Assembly: GCF_003113895.1 (NCBI RefSeq)
Contig: NZ_BDUD01000001.1
Coordinates: 5,183,191-5,247,190, forward strand
Length of the DNA stretch: 64,000 nucleotides
Direction of reading: 5' to 3'
From: Nostoc commune NIES-4072
Lineage (GTDB): Bacteria > Cyanobacteriota > Cyanobacteriia > Cyanobacteriales > Nostocaceae
This document shows positions 45,684 to 54,018 of the stretch, piece by piece (position 1 is the first letter of the stretch; the number at the start of each line of letters is the position of its first letter). The notes beneath the pieces were generated by a model. That model was not told where the DNA came from. It saw only the letters and a list, made by a program, of their open reading frames with translations, and made no database searches. A program made the position numbers and the translations under genes.

Positions 45684-46346
45684 TTAACTTCTTAGCCAAG
45701 GTAGTAGAGTGAATGTACCTCGTTCATACATAATGAACAGACCCAAGCCAATTAACACAAAAGGTACAACAGCTTTACCGTAGCGACTTAAAATATTAGC
45801 AATGGTAGGTTGAAGGCTTAAAAAATAAGCGATCGCACACCAAACCCCTACCATGATAAAAAATATACTTAGAATGACTCCCAAGCTGGTAAGATCGTGA
45901 CCAGCGAATAAAGGGATATATATACTAATATTGTCACCACCATTAGCGATCGTTACTGCTGCTACTTTATAGGTTTGGGGGTGTAAAATACTCAAAATCA
46001 AAGACAATACAGGGTTACTAGGTGTGGACTGCGTAAAATCACTACTGACTGTCTGAACTGTTGTAGTTTCTTCTTTTCTAGATACTAATTGTTGAATTCC
46101 AATTGCTATTGGTAGAAGTCCTAGTAATCCTATCCATTCTCGCTGTACGACTAAGCCACCAAAAAATCCTGGTAAGCTAGCCAGGGTAATGGCTGCAAAA
46201 CCTAAATATTGACCGAGTAATATATGCCGCCGCCGAAAATTAACATCTACCTGTGAAAAAAATATTAACAAGATAATGATGTCATCTATGTTAGTGGCGA
46301 TGAAGGCAATTATCCCTTCACTGAAGGCTGTCCCTAGCTTAGTCAT
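45684..46346 (-). CDS. CadD-like cation (cadmium resistance) transporter, copy 1
   Basis: 220 aa, about six spans. The family features are present: FIATNIDDIIILLIFFSQ (acidic NIDDI in span 1), FRRRHILLGQYLGF, GLLGLLPIAIGIQQL and TIANGGDNISIYIPLFA in the second half. CadD proteins (LysE superfamily) give cadmium tolerance in Gram-positives; here only the family is sure. A paralogue (48990-49700) faces the opposite way 2.6 kb off, and the tandem small genes lie between them. Confidence 0.88.
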   Translation of the reverse strand: MTKLGTAFSEGIIAFIATNIDDIIILLIFFSQVDVNFRRRHILLGQYLGFAAITLASLPGFFGGLVVQREWIGLLGLLPIAIGIQQLVSRKEETTTVQTVSSDFTQSTPSNPVLSLILSILHPQTYKVAAVTIANGGDNISIYIPLFAGHDLTSLGVILSIFFIMVGVWCAIAYFLSLQPTIANILSRYGKAVVPFVLIGLGLFIMYERGTFTLLPWLRS

Positions 46347-46941
46347 CCTGGATTTTTAGAACCTACGATTTATCACCATACCAAATTAACCTTCTGGCAT
46401 AACTAAGCTTTCAAATGACAAAGTTACTGCTACCAGTAATATCGATGAAGGGCGAGTCCGCTTGTCAATAGCCTTTGAGATGCGCTAATCCTAATATTTT
46501 TAGGAACCTGGATATTAGTATTTGCATGAGTTTTTAAATCTATATTGATTAAAATATATGAGATTTATAGATTTTGCATTTAAGAAAAACTATTCTATAT
46601 TGAATATAAGAAAAGTTCACTTATGAAATTTATATCTACTCATCTCATAGCAGAGAATGTTGCTGTGGTTATTATCGAACTATCAAGCTGAGTCTAGCTG
46701 ACAAGGTAAGGTCGCATAGCTTTATCTCTTTGATGATATTAATTTGTATCCTTGCCAAATAAAAAAGTTCTACATATTTTTTTCTGAGCAACTAGGAACA
46801 CATTCATAACTAGTATGAACATTCAACAATTTCAAGGAACCTCAGAGGATGTTTAAAAGGGTCTTTTGCTGTGCTAACGAGGAGAGCAAAGAACTAAAGG
46901 GTTAACAAACAATCGATTATCTAAGGAGTAATGTACAACTT
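46347..46941. other. Spacer upstream of the tandem small genes
   Basis: AT-rich divergent region that should hold the promoters of copy-1 CadD and of the array. CAGAGGATGTTTAAAAGGGTC (46840-46860) is a lone end of the repeat family complete at 47849-48064. TAAGGAGTAATGT before the first small gene gives a Shine-Dalgarno 13 bases from its ATG. Confidence 0.5.
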
Positions 46942-47175
46942 ATGTCTACATACAACCCCGAATGCTACCCTAACGCTTGCGAATTTACTGTTCCCATTAA
47001 ATTGAACGTTCTCATCTTCATCGAGTCGTCCCTGTTAATCAAACCCGTCGAGCCTGTGAGGGAGAAAGTACACGTTCATCTCGAACCAGATTATCACCTC
47101 AGACCAGAAGTAACGGCAGCTACACCTGTTTGTGTTCCTCAAAATGGATATGCCAGACAGCAATTGCCTGTTTAA
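46942..47175 (+). CDS. Tandem small Cys/His protein, copy 1 (77 aa)
   Basis: First of three near-identical genes at 306-bp spacing. The protein starts MSTYNPECYPNACEF (Cys8, Cys13), has an alternating hydrophobic strand (IKLNVLIFIESSLLIKP), the charged VREKVHVHLEPD (His44, His46) and PVCVPQNGY (Cys64). No signal peptide. No recognised family. The Cys/His spacing could bind a soft metal such as Zn or Cd, and the CadD paralogues around it support that, but this is inference. It differs from copy 2 at 13 bases, 10 of which change about nine residues. Confidence 0.72.
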   Translation: MSTYNPECYPNACEFTVPIKLNVLIFIESSLLIKPVEPVREKVHVHLEPDYHLRPEVTAATPVCVPQNGYARQQLPV

Positions 47176-47247
47176 TAGACTCTGCAATAGTCATAACCGC
47201 AATAATCAATTCACACAATTTTTTTTCAAGCAAAAGGATTCCAAATT

Positions 47248-47481
47248 ATGTCTACATACAACCCCGAATGCTACCCTAACGCCTGCGAATTTACTGTTGC
47301 TATTAAATTGAACGTTCCCATCTTCATCGAGCCGGCCCTGATAATCAAACCCGTAGAGCCTGTGAGGGAGAAAGTACACGTTCATCTCGAACCAGATATT
47401 CACCTCAGACCAGAAGTGACGGCGGCTGCACCTGTTTGTGTTCCTCAAAATGGATATGCCAGACAGCAATTGCCTGTTTAA
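47248..47481 (+). CDS. Tandem small Cys/His protein, copy 2 (77 aa)
   Basis: Identical layout to copy 1, with EFTVAIKLNVPIFIEPALII in the hydrophobic strand. The ribosome site AAAGGA sits nine bases before the ATG. The 72-bp spacer after copy 1 and after copy 2 is identical, including an 8-T run, whereas the coding parts differ. Minus-strand ORF 47206-47493 across it is a shadow. Confidence 0.72.
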   Translation: MSTYNPECYPNACEFTVAIKLNVPIFIEPALIIKPVEPVREKVHVHLEPDIHLRPEVTAAAPVCVPQNGYARQQLPV

Positions 47482-47553
47482 TAGACTCTGCAATAGTCAT
47501 AACCGCAATAATCAATTCACACAATTTTTTTTCAAGCAAAAGGATTCCAAATT

Positions 47554-47802
47554 ATGTCTACATACAACCCCGAATGCTACCCTAACGCCTGCGAATTTAC
47601 TGTTGCTATTAAATTGAACGTTCCCATCTTCATCGAGCCGGCCCTGATAATCAAACCCGTCGAGCCTGTGAGGGAGAAAGTACACGTTCATCTCGAACCA
47701 GATATCTACCTCAACTCAGAAATAACGGCGACTCCACCCGTTTGTGTTCCTCAAAATGGATATGGCATACAGCAGTTGCCTACTTTACAAGTACTACCAT
47801 AG
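47554..47802 (+). CDS. Tandem small Cys/His protein, copy 3 (82 aa)
   Basis: The first ~150 bases match copy 2 almost exactly, then it diverges (IYLNSEITATPPVCVP) and ends with a longer tail QQLPTLQVLP. Cys8, Cys13 and the late Cys are kept. The divergent 3' end could have come from another family member by recombination. Followed by the 216-bp repeat at 47849. Confidence 0.72.
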   Translation: MSTYNPECYPNACEFTVAIKLNVPIFIEPALIIKPVEPVREKVHVHLEPDIYLNSEITATPPVCVPQNGYGIQQLPTLQVLP

Positions 47803-47848
47803 CCATAGCCCTGGATTTCTCTCAAGAAATACATTTTATAACCCCTTG

Positions 47849-48064
47849 CTTAGAAGTTGTTTGAAAAGTGTTTCACTGTCACTATAGGCACTTTTAGATC
47901 CCCTCTAACCCACGCCAGTCGCTCCACTTGGGGAAACCCCAAAACCGCGCTGGCTCCCCTTAAAAAGGGTGAAACCGGAATCAAAGTCCCCCAACTTATC
48001 GGGGGATTTAGAGGGGTCTAGAACTTTTAATACCGACAAGAGGACTTTTCAAACATCCTCTTAG
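47849..48064. repeat. MITE-like element, 216 bp, TIR CTTAGAnGnTGTTTGAAAAGT
   Basis: CTTAGAAGTTGTTTGAAAAG on the left is inverted on the right (complement of CTTTTCAAACATCCTCTTAG, four to five mismatches). The interior has inverted CCCCTCTA / TAGAGGGG segments. It separates the tandem array from the 48165 gene. Confidence 0.8.
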
Positions 48065-48164
48065 TAAGGATTTAATTTTTTCAATGGTGGTCTGAATACC
48101 CCACGCTCAAGATTGCTGATTTCTGACGAATGTATTCTTCTTCAATTATCTGGTGATTGATTCC

Positions 48165-48671
48165 ATGCAAAAACGCAAACTTAATATCTCTTTGCTATTA
48201 AAAGTACCTATTGACCTCGAAATAGAAGTCTTGGGAGTACCGCCTACAAACTGCCATCAAGCTGAGGATAAAAAAGAGGATACAAATATTTTTCACCTCA
48301 AAGGAGATTCTGAGCCTGAGATTGTGATTAGTGGGGCGAGTTTAGCTGACCTCGATGAAAATAGTCAGGCTTTAGTCAGTCAAATTGTAGGTGAGCTTGA
48401 GCAAACAGGCAAGATTTTTTCCACGTTTTCCCCAACTCAATATGAGCAAGACAAACCAGGAAATTATGAACAGGAGATAGTAGAGAAATACGAATGTATA
48501 GATGCTTTTTCAATAGAAGACTTTGTAGCTATTCAACCAGAAACTCCACAACGTCATAAAAAAATTATGGGGCGCTTCTTGGACTCGTTAAGCGATAGTT
48601 TTGCCTTGGCCGTGAATAGTATGGGAACAGTTTTGTTTCTAGGTAAACTAGCTAACTATACTTGGGAGTGA
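48165..48671 (+). CDS. Hypothetical protein, possible relative of the tandem small proteins
   Basis: 168 aa from the ATG at 48165 (GTG at 48153 also possible). N-terminus KRKLNISLLLKVPIDLEIEV, then LGVPPTN, parallels the tandem proteins' CEFTVAIKLNVPIFIE...KPVEP pattern (hydrophobic strand with VPI-x-[IL]E). The middle is acidic (HLKGDSEPEIVISGASLADL, DENSQ) and the C-terminus FLDSLSDSFALAVNSMGTVL. No signal peptide, no known family. Lies on the same strand as the array and CadD copy 2; repeats on both sides could have moved it. Confidence 0.55.
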   Translation: MQKRKLNISLLLKVPIDLEIEVLGVPPTNCHQAEDKKEDTNIFHLKGDSEPEIVISGASLADLDENSQALVSQIVGELEQTGKIFSTFSPTQYEQDKPGNYEQEIVEKYECIDAFSIEDFVAIQPETPQRHKKIMGRFLDSLSDSFALAVNSMGTVLFLGKLANYTWE

Positions 48672-48692
48672 AGCAAAGGTCTATAGTAGTTA

Positions 48693-48847
48693 TTAAGAGG
48701 TTGTTTGAAAAGTGGTTGGCTGTATCTTTGTAGTTATTGATCCCTCCAACTCCCTTCAAAAGGTTGCAAAACCTTTCTAAGTACCCCTTTTTTAGGGTAA
48801 TTAGAACATTTTGCTACTAAAAGAAGACTTTTTAAACATTTTCTTAG
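48693..48847. repeat. MITE-like element, AGAGGnTGTTTGAAAAGT family, second copy
   Basis: TTAAGAGGTTGTTTGAAAAG on the left and CTTTTTAAACATTTTCTTAG on the right are inverted with several mismatches. Its last two bases overlap the start of the next element (48846), so one probably inserted at or into the end of the other. Confidence 0.75.
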
Positions 48848-48937
48848 ACATAGGAGTGAAAAAGAATCTAGAGACGTAGCACTACTACGGCTGTACAAGG
48901 GTTCTGAATAACGCATATTTAATTTCTGGAAATGTCT
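48846..48937. repeat. MITE-like element, AGACATCTCC family, copy 3 (degenerate)
   Basis: AGACAT at the left, AATTTCTGGAAATGTCT at the right; the central hairpin is eroded (TAGAGACGTAGCACTACTAC). It ends about 53 bases before the CadD copy 2 start. Confidence 0.65.
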
Positions 48938-48989
48938 AAGGTGAGATGCTCCTTGCAAAATAAAAGCATGTCTATATTTCTCTTAAAAT

Positions 48990-49700
48990 ATGAACGAGTT
49001 AGTTACTGCAATTAGTACAGGGTCAATTGCGTTCATTGCCACAAACATTGATGATATTGTCATTTTATTGTTGCTTTTTTCTCAAATAAATGCTAATTTT
49101 CGCCGTAGGCATATAGTTGCCGGTCAGTTTCTAGGTTTTACAGTTCTGTTAATCCTTAGTCTTTCTGGTTTATTTGGTGGGTTAGTTTTATCAAAAAGCT
49201 GGATTGGATTACTTGGTTTACTACCAATTGCCATAGGTATCAGTAGTTTAGTCAATAAGCAAGAAGATTCTTTGGAGGAAGTTGTAGCTACAACTGAAGA
49301 ATCTGAGGCATCAAACATTACTAATTTCCTATCTCCTCAAACTTACAGCGTAGCAGCTATTACAGTTGCAAATGGTAGTGATAATATTAGTGTCTATGTG
49401 CCGTTATTTGCTAGCAGCAATTTAGAGAGTTTTGTGATAATTATCGGATTATTTTTTCTTTTGTTAGGAGTATGGTGTTATGCGGCATACAAATTAATTA
49501 ACTATAGAGTAATAGCCGATGTATTAACTCGCTATGGGAATAATATTGTACCTTTTGTTCTTATAGGATTAGGCGCTTTTATTGTATTAAAAAGCGGAGC
49601 TTTGAACTTAATAAAGCTAGCTGCTAGTTGTTTCTGTTTGATGATTTTGGTGAAAAATAATGAAAGTATTGATGAAATTGGCGAAAATTCTAGTAGATAA
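48990..49700 (+). CDS. CadD-like cation transporter, copy 2
   Basis: 236 aa, six spans. FIATNIDDIVILLLLFSQ, FRRRHIVAGQFLGF and TVANGSDNISVYVPLFA match copy 1, so the two are paralogues. The C-terminus adds SCFCLMILVKNNES, with two Cys absent from copy 1. The cytoplasmic loop is Glu-rich and shorter (KQEDSLEEVVATTEESEA). It runs away from the array; terminator at 49775. Confidence 0.88.
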   Translation: MNELVTAISTGSIAFIATNIDDIVILLLLFSQINANFRRRHIVAGQFLGFTVLLILSLSGLFGGLVLSKSWIGLLGLLPIAIGISSLVNKQEDSLEEVVATTEESEASNITNFLSPQTYSVAAITVANGSDNISVYVPLFASSNLESFVIIIGLFFLLLGVWCYAAYKLINYRVIADVLTRYGNNIVPFVLIGLGAFIVLKSGALNLIKLAASCFCLMILVKNNESIDEIGENSSR

Positions 49701-49774
49701 TCAAGCCAATTTTAGATTTTTCATCAAAATCTAAAAAATCGGTTTCACGAAAAACGATCGCTCTTTGGATAATA

Positions 49775-49797
49775 TAAGGTGGGCATTGCCCACCTTA
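49775..49797. terminator. Bidirectional terminator between convergent genes
   Basis: TAAGGTGGGC and GCCCACCTTA form a ten-base-pair stem with a three-base loop, between the CadD copy 2 stop and the putA stop. Confidence 0.65.
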
Positions 49798-49933
49798 CAA
49801 GCTTTAACAAGTGATGGGAATCTAAGTTCCCAGCAAGACAGGTAGCAAGTTTTATATCGGGGTTAGATCCCCATTACAAAACGTAATTGCGTTTGCTTTT
49901 AGCGTCTTGTAGAGAGCATCATTGCGAATTAGT

Positions 49934-52900
49934 TCACTCAGCACCTTCAATTGGTGCAAAACCTTGGCGTTGAATATTTTCTGTCACCGCGCGTGGTTCG
50001 AGGAATTGCAAGAGGTAATCAGGGCCGCCTGCTTTAGAACCGACTCCAGAAAGTTTGAATCCACCAAAGGGTTGCCGCCCTACGATCGCTCCTGTAATAT
50101 TACGGTTGATGTACAAATTCCCAACTTCAAACTCTTCCTGCGCCTGCTGAATGTGCGAAGGTGTTCTAGAATAAAGTCCTCCAGTTAAAGCAAAGTTTGT
50201 ACCGTTGGCAACTGCTAACGCTTCTTGGAAATCTTTGACTCGAATTACCGCCAGCACAGGGCCAAAAATTTCTTCCTGGGAAATTACCGCATTTGGCGAT
50301 ACTTCACTAAAGATGACTGGGCCGACAAAATATCCTTGTTTGGGTGCTGGTAATTCCAAGGCTAATTGTGCTTCTGCCTTACCCTTCTCAATATACTCGC
50401 GGATGCGATCGCGGGCATTAGCATCAATTACTGGCCCAACTTGTGTACTTGGTAACTCTGCTTCTCCAATGTTCAAGGATTTTGTCGCTTCCACCAACCG
50501 TTGCACAAAGGCATCATAAATCGGTTGCAGCACAATCACTCTGGAAGCAGCAGAACATTTTTGTCCACTGTAACCAAATGCCGACTGCACTACCCCCACA
50601 ACAGCTTGGTCTAAATCAGCACTTTCATCGACAATAATGGCATTCTTGCCACCCATTTCAGCAATCACCCGTTTCATGTGCTTTTGTCCGGGTTTTAAGA
50701 TTGCCGCCTCTGCGTAAATTCTACAGCCTACTTCTTGGGAACCCGTAAAAGCAATTATATGAGTATCTGGATGATTTACCAAATAAGCGCCGACTTGCGA
50801 ACCTTTGCCAGGTACGTATTGAAATACACCTTTAGGAAAACCAGCATCTACTAAGATTTCTGTAAGTTTAGCTGCAATCACAGAAGATGTTTCCGCAGGT
50901 TTTAGGAGAGTGCAATTGCCTGAAACTAAAGCTGCGACAGTCATTCCACAAGCGATCGCTAGCGGAAAATTCCAGGGAGAAATCACAACAGCAATACCGC
51001 GTGGTTGGTAAATATAATGATTATTTTCGCCAGGTATGTCGTAATTCACACCTTTATCTAACCTTTCTATCTCATCAGCGTAGTAACGACAGAAATCTAT
51101 CGCTTCCGAAACCTCTCCATCAGCTTCCTTAACAGGTTTCCCAACTTCCAACACTATCCAAGCTGAAAGTTCAGCGCGGCGGAGTTCCATCAAATCACCC
51201 GCTTTCCGCAAAATATCAGCGCGTTGTTTAGCTGGTGTTTTCCGCCACCCAGGAAAGGCAGCTTTGGCAGCTTGCATTGCTTGTTCTGCTTGTTCAACGC
51301 TAATCAACCCAACCTTACCAACTACCTCACTGAAATTAGAAGGATTGAGAGAATTAACAAATTCCGGCGGATTAACATACTCGCCATTAATTAAGGGTAA
51401 ATAAGTTTTACCAAGTTCTTGACGAACGCTTTGGAAAGCTTGCGTCGCCTTCGTTCTCACCTCTTCCTCAGCATAATCAGTATCAGCAGCACCGAGGAAA
51501 TGAGAGTTAGAAATGGAGTTTGGAGTTAGGAGTGAGGAGTTAGGAGTTAAAGAGTTTTTTTCCTCTTTGACAATCGGCGGCGCTAATAATTCTTCAATCG
51601 GTCGATTTTCGAGATTTTGCCGTAAAAAAGAACTATTAGCTGTATTTTCCAACAACCGACGAATTAAATACGCCATTCCAGGTAATAATTCACCGTAGGG
51701 ACAGTAAACTCTCACCCGATAACCCTTGTCAACCAACGCCTTGGCAACTTTATCACCCATACCGTAGAGGACTTGTAATTCAAAGCGACGGCGGGAGACA
51801 TTTAAACTTTCAGCTATGGCAATGGCGCGAGAGTGCGATCGCACATTATGGCTACCAATGGCAGAATAAACATATTGATGATTTTCTAGCAATAACTGAG
51901 TGATGGTTTCAAAGTTAGCATCAGTTGCCGCTTTGTCGTTGTAAACTGGCTGTGGCCAATGCTTCTGCGCTGCTTTGATAGTTTCCTGATCCCAATATGC
52001 GCCTTTTACCAAGCGGATTGTCAGGGGATAGCCACGTTCTTTCAACCAGGAAATTACGTCTTCAGTATCTTGCTCGCTATCACGCAGATATGCTTGGATG
52101 GTTATGCCAACATCTGTGCGTTGCCGAAACTCTTCTTCTAAGAGCAGTTTTTTCAGGATACTAAGAGTTATGTCTTTATAGGCATACTGTTCCATATCAA
52201 AATGGACAGCTGCACCTAATTCTTTAGCACGACGTAAGAGAATCCGAATGCGATCGCTAACTCGCTCTTCACTACCTTTAGCATCTAATGGGTCAAATTG
52301 GGAATAAAACGCCGTTAACTTAACAGAAACCTGAACTTTTGGTATCGCTTCGCCATCAGCCTCATCAATAGCTGGGATAGCTGCCCAATTCTTCGATGCT
52401 TCTACCAATTGTTGCATTAATTCTAGATAGCGTTCTAGATAAGACTGCGCTTCGGCTTCGGTAATTACTGCTTCACCAAGTAAATCGATGGTGAAAGCCA
52501 TTTTCTCTTTTCTTAATCGTTCAACTGTTTTGATGACTTGTTTAATATTTTCCCCAGAAATATATTTATGAGCAAGAGTTTCAACGGCTGTACCAACGGT
52601 TGTAGCAGCAACTTGTCCTGGCATCGAATCGGGGTTAGCAAAGTTTAGCATTCCCTTCAAAGCTGCCGGTAATTCTACAGATTCATCTCCTAAATATTCT
52701 TGTAAATGTGAGGCAATTTCTGATTTACTGTGTAAAGCAGGTAGCGTATCTATAAAGCGAAATAGTTGCACCCGTAACCCAGGATTACTCATTGCCCAAG
52801 CTAGTAATTTATCATCCCAGCGCATTTGATCGCGCAGGGAAGAAAAAAACGAACGATTTTCGGACGTTGCTGCTAGAAGTTGTTTAGCAATTTCTTGGGT

Positions 52901-52939
52901 TTTAGCTTCGTAGGTGCTTGTCTGTACTTGTAATACCAC
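49934..52939 (-). CDS. putA: Bifunctional proline dehydrogenase / glutamate semialdehyde dehydrogenase (PutA)
   Basis: 1001 aa. Residues ~130-450 form the FAD proline dehydrogenase barrel (VSVKLTAFYSQFDPLD; IRLVKGAYWDQETI; GSHNVRSHSRAIAIAE; YGELLPGMAYLIRRLLENTA). Residues ~500-1000 are an aldehyde dehydrogenase with Glu in AEMGGKNAI, Cys795 in GQKCSAASR and FGGFKLSGVGSK. It oxidises proline to glutamate. No N-terminal DNA-binding RHH domain. The interdomain segment ~460-477 (SLTPNSSLLTPNSISNS) is encoded by an in-frame STRR, not by family sequence. Monocistronic. Confidence 0.95.
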   Translation of the reverse strand: MVLQVQTSTYEAKTQEIAKQLLAATSENRSFFSSLRDQMRWDDKLLAWAMSNPGLRVQLFRFIDTLPALHSKSEIASHLQEYLGDESVELPAALKGMLNFANPDSMPGQVAATTVGTAVETLAHKYISGENIKQVIKTVERLRKEKMAFTIDLLGEAVITEAEAQSYLERYLELMQQLVEASKNWAAIPAIDEADGEAIPKVQVSVKLTAFYSQFDPLDAKGSEERVSDRIRILLRRAKELGAAVHFDMEQYAYKDITLSILKKLLLEEEFRQRTDVGITIQAYLRDSEQDTEDVISWLKERGYPLTIRLVKGAYWDQETIKAAQKHWPQPVYNDKAATDANFETITQLLLENHQYVYSAIGSHNVRSHSRAIAIAESLNVSRRRFELQVLYGMGDKVAKALVDKGYRVRVYCPYGELLPGMAYLIRRLLENTANSSFLRQNLENRPIEELLAPPIVKEEKNSLTPNSSLLTPNSISNSHFLGAADTDYAEEEVRTKATQAFQSVRQELGKTYLPLINGEYVNPPEFVNSLNPSNFSEVVGKVGLISVEQAEQAMQAAKAAFPGWRKTPAKQRADILRKAGDLMELRRAELSAWIVLEVGKPVKEADGEVSEAIDFCRYYADEIERLDKGVNYDIPGENNHYIYQPRGIAVVISPWNFPLAIACGMTVAALVSGNCTLLKPAETSSVIAAKLTEILVDAGFPKGVFQYVPGKGSQVGAYLVNHPDTHIIAFTGSQEVGCRIYAEAAILKPGQKHMKRVIAEMGGKNAIIVDESADLDQAVVGVVQSAFGYSGQKCSAASRVIVLQPIYDAFVQRLVEATKSLNIGEAELPSTQVGPVIDANARDRIREYIEKGKAEAQLALELPAPKQGYFVGPVIFSEVSPNAVISQEEIFGPVLAVIRVKDFQEALAVANGTNFALTGGLYSRTPSHIQQAQEEFEVGNLYINRNITGAIVGRQPFGGFKLSGVGSKAGGPDYLLQFLEPRAVTENIQRQGFAPIEGAE
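51511..51557 (-). repeat. In-frame STRR inside putA
   Basis: GGAGTTAGGAGTGAGGAGTTAGGAGT-type units (read as CTCCTAACTCC on the coding strand) encode LTPNSSLLTPNS in the linker between the two enzyme domains. The same unit forms the intergenic STRRs at 53020-53105 and 56985-57080. Confidence 0.8.
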
Positions 52940-53019
52940 TGATAATAAACTCCTTAATTAAGGCAAGGCTTTTTGTACAAAGCCTGTGTCTTCTATTTTG
53001 ACGCTTTCATATATCAACT

Positions 53020-53154
53020 GGGGAGTGGGGAGTGGGGAGTGGGGAGTTAGGAGTTTGGAGTTTGGAGTTAAGAGTTTGGAGTTTGGAGTTTGGAGTTTGG
53101 AGTTATAAGAATTCTTTCCCCAATGCCCAATGCCCAATGCCCAATGCCCAATTC
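53020..53154. repeat. STRRs: GGGGAGT, TTTGGAGT and CCAATGC tandems
   Basis: Three consecutive heptamer runs: GGGGAGT (53020-53046), GGAGTTT (53047-53105) and AATGCCC (53121-53154). They fill the spacer between divergent putA and the HD gene. Confidence 0.88.
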
Positions 53155-53259
53155 AATAACAAGTGTTATCCTTTTGTTGATCTATTTCTAATTTGATTAG
53201 ACAGATGTTGCAACATAAGAGATTAGCTCAGTCATATTAAGAGTGTGAATACTACGTTT

Positions 53260-53910
53260 ATGCCTACAGAAAACCTTACGCATATCTTATTTTCTAACTG
53301 GCAACACACACTCCAACCCTTTGGTGTTGACCAGGTAGCGGCTGAGAAAGCTTTTAATGACTTGGTTGCAGCTTACTCTACCCCTGGTCGCTATTACCAT
53401 ACACTGAAACACATCGATCGCGTCTTCAAAACAATTCAGATTTTGCAAGGCTACACCACTAATCTAGCTGCTGTTCAACTAGCTGCCTGGTTTCATGATG
53501 TAGTATATGACACTCAAGCTCAAGATAATGAACAACGAAGTGCAGACTATGCTTTTGATCTGCTGAGTAATTTGGGTATTCCAGAAAGTACTATAACTAT
53601 TGTCACTCGTATAATTCTGAATACTAAAGACCACCAAGCTGCGGTGGATGACTATGATAGCCAAGTTCTACTTGATGCCGATTTAGCGATTTTGGCTACT
53701 AACCAAGTCCAGTATAGAGAATACGCCCATGCCATTCGCCAGGAATATGGCTGGATGGCAGAGGCGGATTATATCACAGGTCGTCAGCAGGTTTTAGAAC
53801 GATTTTTACAGCGATCGCATATCTACTTTACGCCTTTAATGTCAGAGTTCGCCGAACCATCTGCCCGTGGCAATATCCAGGGGGAAATTCAGTCTTTATT
53901 GTCTGATTAG
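53260..53910 (+). CDS. HD-domain metal-dependent phosphohydrolase (COG4339 type)
   Basis: 216 aa from the ATG at 53260; a GTG five codons earlier is possible. YYHTLKHIDRVF, AAWFHDVVYDTQAQDNEQRS and the later DADLAILATN and YREYAHAIRQEY give the HD metal site (H, HD, D) of this small soluble family. Predicted nucleotide or phosphate ester hydrolase with unknown substrate. Monocistronic. Confidence 0.88.
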   Translation: MPTENLTHILFSNWQHTLQPFGVDQVAAEKAFNDLVAAYSTPGRYYHTLKHIDRVFKTIQILQGYTTNLAAVQLAAWFHDVVYDTQAQDNEQRSADYAFDLLSNLGIPESTITIVTRIILNTKDHQAAVDDYDSQVLLDADLAILATNQVQYREYAHAIRQEYGWMAEADYITGRQQVLERFLQRSHIYFTPLMSEFAEPSARGNIQGEIQSLLSD

Positions 53911-54018
53911 TTTTACAGCGTTCTCATTTATATGTAAAACACAGTAGGGGCGCACAGCTATGCACCCCTACGACAAACTTGTATTTTAAATTGGAATCGG
54001 CTAGAAATTTTGAATTTC

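Larger units (their letters stand above)
46942..47802 (+). repeat. 306-bp tandem duplication carrying three genes
   Basis: Starts are at 46942, 47248 and 47554, exactly 306 bases apart; units 1 and 2 include gene and spacer. High identity shows recent amplification by unequal exchange. Confidence 0.95.

Noticed and set aside
47206..47493. 95-aa minus-strand ORF across tandem copy 2
   Set aside because: It is antisense to a gene with a ribosome site and repeated structure; the plus frame is kept in all three copies while this one is not.
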